Shown here in pieces: positions 27,402-36,570 of a stretch of 64,000 nucleotides of DNA. Location of the stretch: positions 1 to 64,000 of the forward strand of contig NZ_JAKEEC010000020.1 of assembly GCF_021483235.1 (NCBI RefSeq). Direction: 5' to 3'. A model generated the notes under the pieces. That model searched no databases. It was not told where the DNA came from and was given only the letters and a program-made list of their open reading frames with translations. The stretch comes from Arthrobacter alkaliphilus (GTDB lineage: Bacteria > Actinomycetota > Actinomycetes > Actinomycetales > Micrococcaceae). The position numbers were made by a program, and so were the translations under genes. The stretch's first letter is position 1, and each line of letters opens with the position of its first letter.

Positions 27402-29185
27402 GTCAAAGAATCCTGAGCAGATCGATTCGTGAAAATTTCATAAGCATTAGGAAGTTCACTAGGATCGATTCCTCCGATGGACGTATGGGAGATGCTTGGA
27501 TGGAAAGGACGTTCGTCTTTTTCACCCACATCGATCAGAGCTTCGTGCAGTTTTTCGCCATGCCTCAGCCCTGTAAATGTGATATCGATTTGCTTGCCCG
27601 ACATCGCTATCATTCGCTCAGCTACATCGAGAATGCGGACAGGCTGACCCATGTCCAAGATAAGCACTTCGCCTGGCCTGCCTATCGCGCCGGCCTGAAC
27701 AACCAATTGGCACGCCTCGGGAATACTCATGAAGTAACGCGTAACCTCTGGATCGGTCACAGTGATGGGGCCGCCGGCCTCAATCTGTGCGAGAAAAGTA
27801 GGCAGCATCGACCCTCTACTGCCTATGACGTTGCCGAATCGCACTGACAGATAGCGCATTCCGGTCTCCTGAGCCATCCAAGCCGTGAGTTGCTCAGCTA
27901 TTCTCTTTGACCTGCCTAGGAAGCTTGTCGGGTCCGCAGCCTTGTCCGTGGAGATATTTACGAGGGTGTGGACCCCGGCAGTCCTGCACGACTCAAGAAC
28001 GTTGAGAGTTCCCAGTACGTTGGTCTTCCAAGCTTCCTCAGGGTACTGCTCAAGCATGGGCAAGTGCTTCAGCGCGGCAGCGTGAAAAACTACTTCGGGT
28101 CGCCTTTGAGTCAAGATAGCCGACAGAACATCCTTGTCCCTGATGTCCGCGAGAATTACATCCTTTGTGTCCAGAAGCCCATGTCCGAAAACAGACATCT
28201 GAGTCCCATGGAGCCCAGACTCGTCTCTGTCCAGCATGAGTACCTCGGCCGGTGAATACCGCCATAACTGGCGGCACAACTCGGAACCAATTGATCCGCC
28301 GGCGCCCGTGACAAGTATTCGCTTGCCTGTCACGTAGTGGGCAATTGAGTCCATCTCAGTGTCGACCGGGTGGCGACCGATAATGTCATCGATGGACACG
28401 TCCCGCAAGTCGCCAAGTTGGGCGCGGCCCTCAAGGATATCTGCCAGCGACGGCAGAACAAGAAGCCGAAGACCTGCAGCATCCGCAGCGTCAGAAACTT
28501 CTCGCAGTAGCTCGGCATCGGCACGAGCTACTGCAAAGATCAAGACCTCTGCGCCCGTTCCTCGTGCTATCCGCGTCAACTCGGCGCGGCTCCCTAGAAC
28601 AGGAACCCCTTCCAACCGGAAGTCACGAAGGCGCGGGTTGTCGTCAATAACGCCTACCGGTCGGAACGGAGAATATCTATCTTTATTCATCTGCTGGACA
28701 ACGTGCTGTCCAAGATCACCGGCCCCATACACCAGAGTCGGAGCAGCAGATTCCGCCGGACGGAGATCCCGCTCTCTAAGCGCTCGATGTAAGAGACGAA
28801 CTCCTGCCATCAACACAAAAGCGACGAGGAATCCTATAATCGGTGCACTGCGGGGGAAATCATCAGAGGCCGGGACGAAGAGCCGGCCGATTGTCAATGT
28901 CGCACCGACGCTCGATACCACCAGCATGAGGCTGAGCGCATCATGGCGGGAACCATACGGGTGACGGAACCGGTACAGGCCCAGGACCCAACCGGAGGCT
29001 GCTTGTAGAAGTGCGGCCAGAACTACTGCGCCGCTGACTGCAGCCGGTGAAATCCGCGTAGCATCGAAATCCACGCGGATCAACGTGGATATCGGAAGGG
29101 CAACGGCCCAAACGCCAGCATCCATAAGATACTCTGGCCAACGAAACATCAGAGATGGCTTTAACCGGAAATCGTCGCGGATCAT
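27398..29185 (-). CDS. membrane UDP-HexNAc 4,6-dehydratase-like protein (WbpM/CapD family)
   Basis: 595 residues in three parts: four N-terminal membrane helices (~residues 15-125), a CoA-binding-like Rossmann domain (TLVYGAGDLGQHV, ~150) and the catalytic SDR domain (VTGAGGSIGSELCRQL, ~300; STDKAADPTSFLGRSKR, ~430). The long form matches WbpM. The residue normally Met in the catalytic triad of WbpM/CapE is Leu here (FLGRSK), a pattern that may lower or alter activity. The ATG at 29185 has GGGGGA nine bases upstream and is preferred over the upstream ATG at 29275, which adds an atypical tail. Confidence 0.85.
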   Translation of the reverse strand: MIRDDFRLKPSLMFRWPEYLMDAGVWAVALPISTLIRVDFDATRISPAAVSGAVVLAALLQAASGWVLGLYRFRHPYGSRHDALSLMLVVSSVGATLTIGRLFVPASDDFPRSAPIIGFLVAFVLMAGVRLLHRALRERDLRPAESAAPTLVYGAGDLGQHVVQQMNKDRYSPFRPVGVIDDNPRLRDFRLEGVPVLGSRAELTRIARGTGAEVLIFAVARADAELLREVSDAADAAGLRLLVLPSLADILEGRAQLGDLRDVSIDDIIGRHPVDTEMDSIAHYVTGKRILVTGAGGSIGSELCRQLWRYSPAEVLMLDRDESGLHGTQMSVFGHGLLDTKDVILADIRDKDVLSAILTQRRPEVVFHAAALKHLPMLEQYPEEAWKTNVLGTLNVLESCRTAGVHTLVNISTDKAADPTSFLGRSKRIAEQLTAWMAQETGMRYLSVRFGNVIGSRGSMLPTFLAQIEAGGPITVTDPEVTRYFMSIPEACQLVVQAGAIGRPGEVLILDMGQPVRILDVAERMIAMSGKQIDITFTGLRHGEKLHEALIDVGEKDERPFHPSISHTSIGGIDPSELPNAYEIFTNRSAQDSLT

Positions 29186-29281
29186 TTGGTGAGTTCCCCC
29201 AGCAGGAATTTGAATCTTCGAAAGTGTAAGACGCCCGATTCCTCCCCGTGACTGATTGCTCAGTATTGGGATCAAGCGGTT

Positions 29282-30664
29282 TCATGCTTTATTTTTTTTA
29301 TTTCTCCCACGCTTCCCAGATTCCTCGAACTCTGGGCGGTAGTCATAGTACGAATAGCCCTTCGCAACCTTCTCTACCCGGTTGATTACGACGCCCAGCA
29401 AACGAGCATTTACCGACTGCAGGTTTGCCACGGCCTGTGTTACGTCAGCTCGCTTGGTCCGGCCATCGGCACTAACCACAAGGACGACGCCACTGGCCAT
29501 TGCGCCTAGTACCGCCGGATCTGTGACAGGCAGTAATGGTGGCGCATCAATCACCACTACCTCGTAATCAGTCTGAAAACGAGCAATGAGCTTTTCCATT
29601 GTCGGAGATCCTAGAAGTTCACTCGGGTTAGGTGCCTGACGTCCGGACGCAAGTACGTGGAGTCCTCCGCCACGGCCCCACTCTTGGATGGCGTCTTCAG
29701 GAGCTACTGCATGCGAGAGCACGCCGGTCAAACCAACTGAGCCTTCAATACCAAGGTATCGGGCAACCCGAGGGCGTCTCAGGTCCGCGTCTACCAAGAG
29801 CACACGAGTTCCGCCTTCGGCAAGCATGATCGCAAGGTTTATCGCCGTTGACGTCTTGCCCTCCCCCGGGATTGCAGACGACACGACGACCGTCTGCGCG
29901 CCCCCAGAGATGTTGGTGAAGTGGAGGTGCGTCCTGAGTTGGCGGAAGCTTTCAGCTCTGTGACTGAATCGATCCCTCTGAGTGACCAACGGTTCCTTAT
30001 CGACGCCGGGATCATTCGCGAACGTTCCGAGAATGCCCGCCTCAACAGTCCGTTCAACATCGGTCTGATTTCGGATCCTGGTGTCGACTACGTCGCGTAG
30101 CAAGGCAGATCCAGCTCCGACCAGAAGTCCAAACAGCCCTCCGAGGGCGAGATTCAAAGGCACTCTTGGCGAGGACGGGCTTCCCGGTGGAGTTGCTTGT
30201 TCGAACACGCTCAGACGGACAATGCTAACGTCTTCGACCTCGTTGACGGCCGTGATGAGTTGTTTCGCGGCCGAATTGGCGATCCTGGCCGCTTGTTGCC
30301 CATTAGGGTCTGTGGCCCTTATGTCAATTAGCACGGTTTGCGCGGGGGTGGTGGCCACGACCCGGCCTGACAGGGCTTGCGCTCCTCCGCTCAGATTGAG
30401 CTCTCCGGCAACTGCTTGAAGCACCCTTGGACTTGTCGCCAAGCTCAAATACGACGTGACACGCTTCTCAGCGAAGGCATTGCCTTGGGACAGGTCTGTC
30501 GCTGATGCACCCGCTTTTACCGAAACGAAAAGCTGGCTCTTAGCTTCGTACTGCGGTGTCTGCAGAAAAGTGTACCCGGCCCCCAGCGCTAACCCTATCA
30601 AGGCTGCGGCAACGATGGAGATCCATCGTTGCCGCATGACGCGTAAGTAGTCTTTCAGCTCCAT
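29282..30664 (-). CDS. Wzz chain-length domain fused to BY-type tyrosine kinase
   Basis: 460 residues. Wzz domain first: MELKDYLRVMRQRWISIV, membrane helix ~13-33, second helix ~165-190 after a Pro-rich TPPGSPSSPRVP. The cytoplasmic kinase follows: Walker A SAIPGEGKTSTAINL, Walker A' VLLVDADLRRP, Walker B VVIDAPP, and a Tyr-cluster YSYYDY near the C-terminus as phosphorylation site. It is one continuous chain instead of the two-protein adaptor/kinase system of many Gram-positives. It controls chain length and assembly. First gene of the operon; the ATG at 30664 is preceded by GGGGAT. The phosphatase at 36776-37375 is the likely partner. Confidence 0.9.
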   Translation of the reverse strand: MELKDYLRVMRQRWISIVAAALIGLALGAGYTFLQTPQYEAKSQLFVSVKAGASATDLSQGNAFAEKRVTSYLSLATSPRVLQAVAGELNLSGGAQALSGRVVATTPAQTVLIDIRATDPNGQQAARIANSAAKQLITAVNEVEDVSIVRLSVFEQATPPGSPSSPRVPLNLALGGLFGLLVGAGSALLRDVVDTRIRNQTDVERTVEAGILGTFANDPGVDKEPLVTQRDRFSHRAESFRQLRTHLHFTNISGGAQTVVVSSAIPGEGKTSTAINLAIMLAEGGTRVLLVDADLRRPRVARYLGIEGSVGLTGVLSHAVAPEDAIQEWGRGGGLHVLASGRQAPNPSELLGSPTMEKLIARFQTDYEVVVIDAPPLLPVTDPAVLGAMASGVVLVVSADGRTKRADVTQAVANLQSVNARLLGVVINRVEKVAKGYSYYDYRPEFEESGKRGRNKKNKA

Positions 30665-30713
30665 AGGATCCCCAGCACTTTTCCGCTGCAGAAGCAGCTC
30701 CGTCACGAATAAA

Positions 30714-30719
30714 ACTATA
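30714..30719 (-). promoter_or_regulatory. possible -10 box of the polysaccharide operon
   Basis: TATAGT lies on the minus strand 50 bases before the Wzz/kinase ATG, in a short AT-rich stretch (30705-30745). No good -35 hexamer stands 16-18 bases further upstream, so the promoter may need an activator. Position and AT content are the only support. Confidence 0.3.
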
Positions 30720-30734
30720 GAGGCTCTAGGCGCT

Positions 30735-31108
30735 CCGTTTTTATTAGAACACGCTTTGGAGATACTCCGGAACGCCCCTTCGGACGGGCGTCAAAATCAA
30801 CGTAAAGTTCACGCGCTCGATAGCATCGTAGCCGTTCCGGATGCCAATCCGTAGTCGGTTGTTGGTGTCAAACTGGCGGTGAGTCCGTGCCCCGCGAACA
30901 AGTATGCCGGTGTGCTGCTTCCGGATGCTTGTTGCCGGGTCGGGGTGCCAACCAAGTTGTTGGCGGCGTGCGGCAGTCACGGTCTGCCAGTTCTTGCAGA
31001 TTTGCGCACCTTCAGTCCATGTGTCCAGTTGGCACCGTTGATTCTTGACCTGCAAGCGCCGCCGGTAGGCACCGGGATTCTCTGTGTTTCACCGGCCAGG
31101 GACTTGAA
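30735..31108. other. 374-base gap between operon and IS remnant
   Basis: A minus-strand frame at 30744-31055 (103 codons) has no recognisable domain or good ribosome site and is probably chance. The sequence probably holds the upstream regulatory region of the polysaccharide operon cut by the IS insertion. Confidence 0.4.
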
Positions 31109-31138
31109 GGGACTGCCCCGGCTATCGTTGGCTCTGGG

Positions 31139-32010
31139 TCAAAGGCCGCTGTGAGCGCGAACTGTTTCATGTTCGATCGGCGTGAGTTTGCCCAGCCGTC
31201 TTCGCCGTCGCCGGCGGTGGTAGGTCCGCTCGATCCAGGACGTAATGGGGCTAGCCGGAGGTCCGGTCTGGTGAGCCATCTCTGACGGTCCGGGACGTTC
31301 TTCTGCAGCAGCAAGAAGAACGACTCCATGGAGGCGTTGTCGGCGCATGCCACAACCCTGCCCATGGATCCTGTGAGCCCGTGGTGCCAGAGTAATTCAA
31401 CGAAGCGGCGGGGCCGGTTGAATACGGCTTGGGATCCGCGATCCGAATGACCACTGTCCCTGCCGGGCGGCGTGACCGCACCGCGTTCTCCAGCGAAGTG
31501 AGGGCCCGCGAGGACTTCATCCTGGCGTCCATCGAGTACCCGACGATCCTGCGGGAGAAGACTTCCTTCGCCGCGCAGATGTAGAGTTTCCCTTCGGCAG
31601 TTGGTGTTCGGTGATGTCCGTCAGCCACAGCTCGTTTGGGGCCGTCCCGGTGAAACCCGCTCCGCCAGGTCGACGTGGTCCGGTGGCCCCGGCTTCCGGT
31701 CCAGGCCCAATTTCTTGGAGAACACCGAGCAGATGCCCGTGGTCCCTGCATAAGCGCTGGACCCTGTTCTCGCCAGCCACGATGCCCTTCTCGGGGAGGT
31801 CGTCGGCGATGAACCGGTATCCGAACGCTGGGTCGTCTGCGGGGATGTCAAGTGCGGCGTTGACCAGGTGCGCATCGAGCCGATCCCGTTCCGTCACCGA
31901 GTTGGTCTTCCACCGGTAATAGTCTTGCGTGCTGAATCCCACCACCCTGCAGGTCACTGCCACGGGAACACCGTCGGCGGCAAGATCCCGTGACCAGCGG
32001 GAGATCTGTA
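31139..32010 (-). pseudogene. IS3-family transposase orfB, frameshifted
   Basis: Reading down the minus strand, the DDE transposase can be followed through three frames: LAADGVPVAVTCRVVGFSTQ, DDPAFGYRFIADDLPEKGI, NELWLTDITEH, GKLYICAAKEVFSRRIVGY, NASMESFFLLLQKNV and WIERTYHRRRRRRRLGKLT. At least four frame changes are needed and the HSDRGSQ segment is destroyed, so no active enzyme can be made. Confidence 0.8.
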
Positions 32011-32099
32011 ATGGTCAGTAGCCGGCCCGAGCCTGGCTGGCCGGCTGGTCCCGAAGGACGGTGCGTGACTCAGGGTATATCCGACCCGCTTGTGCGGTG

Positions 32100-32530
32100 T
32101 CTTGACAGGCACGTGCCTTCAAAGACTTCGCGGGCCAGCTCGCCGAAAACCACAAGGGCTTGGCCCAACCCACCGACGAACTGGCTCCCGGACTGCAAAC
32201 GACTCCCGGAGTCGGCCCGGTGACCGCGGCCATCATCATCTGCGCGTACTCCCACCACGGCCGGATCCGCTCAGAGGCAGCCTTCGCCGCCCTCGGTGGT
32301 GTTGCGCCCCGCCCTGCATCCTCCGGCAACACCACCAGACACCGGCTCAACCGAACCGGCGACCGCCAAGTCAACCGCGCCTTGGACGTCATAGTCCAAC
32401 CCGCACGAGCTTCGACATCGCCACGAAGGACTACGTCACGCGCAGCCCGGCTACAGGAAAATCAAACCGCGAGATCCGCCGCAAGCTCAAACGCTACGTC
32501 TGCCGCTCCATCTTCCGCCAACTCCAAACC
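32100..32530 (+). pseudogene. IS110-family transposase C-terminal remnant
   Basis: The Transposase_20 region is readable: GVGPVTAAIIICAYSHHGRI, then EAAFAALGGVAPRPASSGNT, then TRHRLNRTGDRQVNRAL, continuing in another frame as NREIRRKLKRYVCRSIFRQL. A frameshift lies near 32400, and the N-terminal catalytic half is absent. It is inserted in, and in opposite orientation to, the IS3 element. Confidence 0.75.
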
Positions 32531-32773
32531 ATCATGGTCCTGCTCCAACAAGCGGTTCAGCCTCTTCAGTTCCGGCATCTCAGCCGACTCTGCTCCCACG
32601 GTCCATGCCCGCCCTGACTCCTTGCGTTCGGGGACCGCAACCCACCGCTTAAGCGTCGTGACCGAGAGCCCGAAATCTTTCGCGATCTGCGCCAGCGGCG
32701 CCTCGCCCTTGTGGGCCACATCAATAACATCCTGGCGGAACTCCGCCCCATACGGTGTGGGCATGGTCAACAT
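32531..32773 (-). pseudogene. IS3-family orfA, truncated
   Basis: The small helix-turn-helix protein of an IS3 element: MLTMPTPYGAEFRQDVIDVA, then LAQIAKDFGLSVTTLKRWV, then a leucine-zipper start LKRLNRLLEQ. After LLEQ the frame runs antisense into the IS110 remnant, so the C-terminus and the frameshift site to orfB are lost. Confidence 0.75.
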
Positions 32774-32985
32774 CCTTCCATGAGCACAAGCTCGCTTGAT
32801 AAAGGAGTCAACAAAACCGGGGGCAGTCCCCAGAGGGTTCTCCCCCTTCTGAGAGATAGTGTGTGTGGTTCCCCGCGTTCTACCGCGGAGACGACCTAGA
32901 TCTCGCCTACTTGGACCGAAACCGAGTTCTCGCGGGCCGGGCGGCCCGAACATCGCCCAGCTGGCCCACAAGCTGCTCTGCCGGG

Positions 32986-33331
32986 AAATTGAGGTTCCCA
33001 TTCGTCAGAGAGCTTGCCGCTGACGGTATCCCCGTTGTGGCGACGTTCCCGGAGCTGAAGATCGGCCGCCAACCTTGCTAACCCTGGCCAGCCACCCCGG
33101 CAACGATGCCAAGTATGAGCAGGCATACCGGGCCAGAGCTTGTTCGATGCCCACTGGGATGACCCAGAATTCTGGTACCGGTTCCTGGTCAAAGAAGCCG
33201 GCATCTCGGGTGAGCAGATTCTAAGCGGACCGCGTGGCGGGTCCGAGGACCACGCCTGGTGGTCAGTCTTTGGAAAGAAACGCGGCAAGTCCAAGAAGGC
33301 CGGGCCGCCGGCCCACCACCTGACGGTGTGA
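32986..33331 (+). pseudogene. second IS3-family orfB remnant (N-terminal part)
   Basis: On the plus strand the start of another IS3 orfB is visible in two frames: FVRELAADGIPVVATFPELK, then LFDAHWDDPEFWYRFL, then WWSVFGKKRGKSKKAGPP. The DDE core is missing. It belongs to a different element from the one at 31109-32830, judging by strand and sequence. Confidence 0.65.
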
Positions 33332-33815
33332 CGTCGCTCGCTGCATTTTCCTTACTGATCGCGGAGCGCCATTCGCGAGCCGGAACCTCGTCCAAGCCCC
33401 GAGCCGCCATCGGATGACGGTGGCGGAGGGCAGATTGGCGCCCCGTGGACAACCGCCGCAGTCGAATCCTTCTTTACCTGGCAGGGTCCCTTGGCTGATC
33501 AACCGTGGTTTCAAGGATAAAGGGTACGATACTGAGAGCTAGGTTCGTCAATCGAGTCCAGAGGGAGTCCGATGGTGGGACCGACAAGCCGCTCGAGCGA
33601 TCGCGGCGCAGTTCCCGAGAAGCTCTCAAAGACCTTCCCAGAGGCTTCTACTACGTCTCCAACGCGCTGTCGAATCGGCCCCCATGACTCTGATTGGTCG
33701 ACGCCGGCGGAGCGCAAGGCCTTCGCTGGGATGCAACACGACGGCCGGTGTCCCCTACTTCTAGTACTACTACGCACCGTGGATTCACTTGGACATTCAC
33801 GCATCGAGGCACGTC
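33332..33815. other. 484-base gap downstream of IS debris, no supported gene
   Basis: Only short frames without domains are present. The first ~150 bases may be unrecognisable IS remains; the rest holds the leader of the DUF4012 gene. No terminator or promoter was clear enough to call. Confidence 0.45.
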
Positions 33816-35720
33816 ATGTCTGATCCCGCACTACCGGAGGTCCGCGAAATTTATACATCTTGCACCAATCCAACCCAGCCGGAGTCAAGCAAGAAGCCAC
33901 AGCTGAAGCGTGGTCGCGATCGTGGGCGCCGCAGAGCTCCCCTCCTGACGTGGACCATTGTTGCTACCTTGGCTGCCTTGATATTTGCCGGCGTCTGGCT
34001 AACGCACAGGGCATACGAGATAAAGACGGAGCTCGCCTCAGCCGAACAACTGTTACCGGCGCTTAAGAACCAGTTGCTCACGAAAGACCAAAAGTCAGCA
34101 CGCGAAACGTTGACCGCCCTGGAGACCCACTTTGGGGCTGCTCGGCTGGCTGCGAACGATCCCCTGTGGAGGGCCGCAAGTGGTCTTCCACTTATCGGCC
34201 CGAATTTCACTGCGGCCACTGAGCTTGTTCTGGTAGGAAATGACGTGCTGGCTGGCGCCGGCGAACCGATCCTCCGCCTGGCAGATTCTTGGGCCAGCGG
34301 GAACTTGACACCAGTTGATGGCAAGATCAACGTCGCGCGGCTGAGAGATTCGTCTTCAGATATCGTGTCTTCGGCCAACGCGATCCAACGCGCTTACACT
34401 CGGATTTCTGAGCTAGACCGCACTAGCCTATTGCCGGAAATTTCCGCCCCGATCACCAGCGCACAAAGAGTCTTGGATGGTTTCCGATCACCATTGAATA
34501 TAGCGGCGGACACGTCGAAAGTCCTCCCTACGATGTTGGGGGCAAAGGCGGCGAGAAACTACCTAGTACTAATCCAAAATAGTGCCGAGGTCCGCGCAAC
34601 TGGCGGACTTCCCGGCGCACTTGCGGTGTTGCGCTTCGATAACGGCACCGTTCAACTAGCAGCGCAATCGAGCGGAAAGTCGCTTGGCGCCTTCACACCG
34701 CAAGTCGATGTGGATCCTGCTCAACGTGCTATATACACCGACAGGTTGGGAACTTTCATCAGCGATGTGAACCTCACACCTGATTTTCCAACCGCTGCGC
34801 GATCCGCGAAGGAAATGTGGGAAGTTCGCCACAACACAGTAATCGACGGGGTCATCGCTCTGGATCCGACAGTGCTGGCTCACATACTTGAGGCGTCAGG
34901 GCCGATCTCGATGGCTGGCGATCCGAAGCTCTCCGCTGCCGGTCTGCCGCCGGCGCTTGATGCCAGCAACGTCGTTCGGACGCTTCTGTCTGATGTGTAC
35001 ACGCGACTTGAGGGTACAGAAATCCAAGACGCTTACTTTGAATCTGCAGCTCAAAAGATCTTTCAGTCCTTGGCGTCAGGCAAGGCCCCCGGGGACAAGC
35101 TCATTCAGGCTCTAATGAGGAGCTCTGACGAACACCGGCTCTATGTTTGGAGCGACCACAAAGAAGAGCAGGAGGTGCTACGAACCACAAGCGTGGGAGG
35201 GGCGATTTCAGGCCCAAGGACCATGGGAGCGTCATTCGGCGTCTACTTCAATGACGGGACGGGCGCGAAAATGGACTACTACGTCAAGCGCACGGTCCAA
35301 CTCGTAGAGAACTGCAGCAAAGACGAGCATTCCCAGGTCACCATCAGAGTCACCACCACCAACACAGCCCCTTTGGATGCGGCGACCTCGTTACCCGCCA
35401 CAGTGACCGGCGGCGGGGTGTACGGGGTGCCAGCAGGAATCGCCCAGAGCAACGTAATCGTCTACGGACCGGCCGGGTCTGGTGTCGAAACAGCCAGACA
35501 AGATGGGAAGGAAGTCTCATTCGGCGCACAGCGGCACGACGACAGACCGGTTGGGAGCCTCACGGTGCGCCTTGCACCCGGACAGAGCAGCACAGTCGAA
35601 TTTACCTTCGGAAAGATCGAACAACACCGCCAGCCAGAAGTGGTGGTAACCCCAACAATCGAATCTCTGGACAACGTGCTTCTCCCCATGGAGATCGCAA
35701 ACTGCGGTTCTGCCGGATAA
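33816..35720 (+). CDS. DUF4012 domain membrane protein
   Basis: 634 residues. A basic N-terminus (KKPQLKRGRDRGRRR), one membrane helix (~45-67), then a large outside domain. RNYLVLIQNSAEVRATGGLPGA (~250) and the following DVDP...TPDFPTAARSAKEMWE pattern are characteristic of DUF4012, commonly found in actinobacterial polysaccharide loci but of unknown function. The ATG at 33816 is preferred over the in-frame TTG at 33789. Its position just outside the IS graveyard suggests that it belonged to the polysaccharide locus before the insertions (inference). Confidence 0.82.
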   Translation: MSDPALPEVREIYTSCTNPTQPESSKKPQLKRGRDRGRRRAPLLTWTIVATLAALIFAGVWLTHRAYEIKTELASAEQLLPALKNQLLTKDQKSARETLTALETHFGAARLAANDPLWRAASGLPLIGPNFTAATELVLVGNDVLAGAGEPILRLADSWASGNLTPVDGKINVARLRDSSSDIVSSANAIQRAYTRISELDRTSLLPEISAPITSAQRVLDGFRSPLNIAADTSKVLPTMLGAKAARNYLVLIQNSAEVRATGGLPGALAVLRFDNGTVQLAAQSSGKSLGAFTPQVDVDPAQRAIYTDRLGTFISDVNLTPDFPTAARSAKEMWEVRHNTVIDGVIALDPTVLAHILEASGPISMAGDPKLSAAGLPPALDASNVVRTLLSDVYTRLEGTEIQDAYFESAAQKIFQSLASGKAPGDKLIQALMRSSDEHRLYVWSDHKEEQEVLRTTSVGGAISGPRTMGASFGVYFNDGTGAKMDYYVKRTVQLVENCSKDEHSQVTIRVTTTNTAPLDAATSLPATVTGGGVYGVPAGIAQSNVIVYGPAGSGVETARQDGKEVSFGAQRHDDRPVGSLTVRLAPGQSSTVEFTFGKIEQHRQPEVVVTPTIESLDNVLLPMEIANCGSAG

Positions 35721-35902
35721 ACGGACGGTAAATATTTAGTAACGACCCTGTAGTTATTTGCAGTAAGCAGACTTAGGGTGGTAAGTTCCTTCTGGGCTAG
35801 GTCTTCGATTTCAGTTCACGGGTTCGTGGTGAGTGGAATCGCGCCATCACAAGGAATTACGTACCCGATCTCACGTACGAACCAAGGTCTCAGGGGGACA
35901 AA

Positions 35903-36493
35903 TTGAGGAAAACTCTTTCGGTGCTCGCCATTGCGGGCACCATCGCACTTGCCGCTTCGGCTCCAGCAATGGCCGATAATTACCCGGCACCGGCCCAGCA
36001 GGGCACCGTTTCAAGCGCAACTGTCGGTGTTGGCGGTTATGTCACCTTTTCCGGCACCGGGTTCGCGCCCGGTGAAACCGTCAACATCTCGGTGACCCAG
36101 ACCACCACGGCGCAGGGTGCAGCAGCACCTGGCTCTGCAGGTTCAGTCACCATGGCAGTTCCCGGAGCACTTCCGCTTGCACCGCTTAGCCTGACTGCTG
36201 TTGCAAACAGTGCAGGCGCATTTTCTGTCACCGTTCAGCTGAACTCTGCTGGGACCTACGTCCTGACCGCCGTTGGTGCAACGTCCGGCCACACTGTGAC
36301 AGCGACCGTGGTTGTTGTAGCGGCAAGCACTGCAGGTCTGTCCACCACGGGCGGCACGCCACTTGCAAACACCGGCGCCGACTCCAGCCTGCTTCTGTGG
36401 GGCTTGGTCGGCGCGGGCGCCCTCGTAACAGGTACGGTCTCCGTAGCGGTGGTTCGGCGTCGTGCAAAGAGCGAAACCGTCGCCGCAGCCTAA
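35903..36493 (+). CDS. sortase-anchored surface protein with LAxTG motif
   Basis: 196 residues. A signal peptide (RKTLSVLAIAGTIALAASA, cleavage near APAMA|DN), an Ig-like beta domain around GYVTFSGTGFAPGETVNIS, and a C-terminal sorting signal: LANTG (~156), a hydrophobic helix, and the basic tail VVRRRAKSE. LAxTG is the class E sortase motif of high-GC actinobacteria, so the protein should be linked to peptidoglycan; no sortase gene is in the window. The TTG at 35903 is chosen because GGGGG stands five bases upstream and the signal peptide starts immediately. A strong terminator follows at once. Confidence 0.82.
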   Translation: MRKTLSVLAIAGTIALAASAPAMADNYPAPAQQGTVSSATVGVGGYVTFSGTGFAPGETVNISVTQTTTAQGAAAPGSAGSVTMAVPGALPLAPLSLTAVANSAGAFSVTVQLNSAGTYVLTAVGATSGHTVTATVVVVAASTAGLSTTGGTPLANTGADSSLLLWGLVGAGALVTGTVSVAVVRRRAKSETVAAA

Positions 36494-36498
36494 ACGCT

Positions 36499-36548
36499 AA
36501 ACAAAGAGGGGTTGTTTCCGGTGATCCGGAAACAACCCCTCTTTGTTT
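36499..36548. terminator. perfect 23-bp hairpin terminator
   Basis: Bases 36499-36521 and 36526-36548 are exact reverse complements round a TGAT loop; the stem begins AAACAAAGAGGGG and the 3' side ends CTTTGTTT. It starts six bases after the surface-protein stop and is symmetric enough to work on both strands, though the T tract is interrupted by a G. Confidence 0.9.
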
Positions 36549-36570
36549 ATCCGTACGGTACTTTATTACC

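Larger units (their letters stand above)
31109..32830 (-). mobile_element. decayed IS3-family element split by an IS110 remnant
   Basis: The left end GGGACTGCCCCGG at 31109-31121 and the right end, whose complement reads GGGACTGCCCCCGG at 32830-32817, form terminal inverted repeats. Between them lie a frameshifted orfB and a truncated orfA in the minus orientation. The total of ~1.72 kb is ~0.45 kb longer than a normal IS3 element, the size of the IS110 fragment (32100-32530) that sits between orfA and orfB. Confidence 0.7.

Noticed and set aside
30744-31055. 103-codon minus-strand ORF upstream of the Wzz/kinase gene
   Set aside because: No ribosome site, no domain, and position between an IS end and a promoter region; probably chance.
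33505-33823. ORFs on both strands between the IS debris and the DUF4012 gene
   Set aside because: Low-complexity composition with no domain; the plus-strand frame has no ribosome site.
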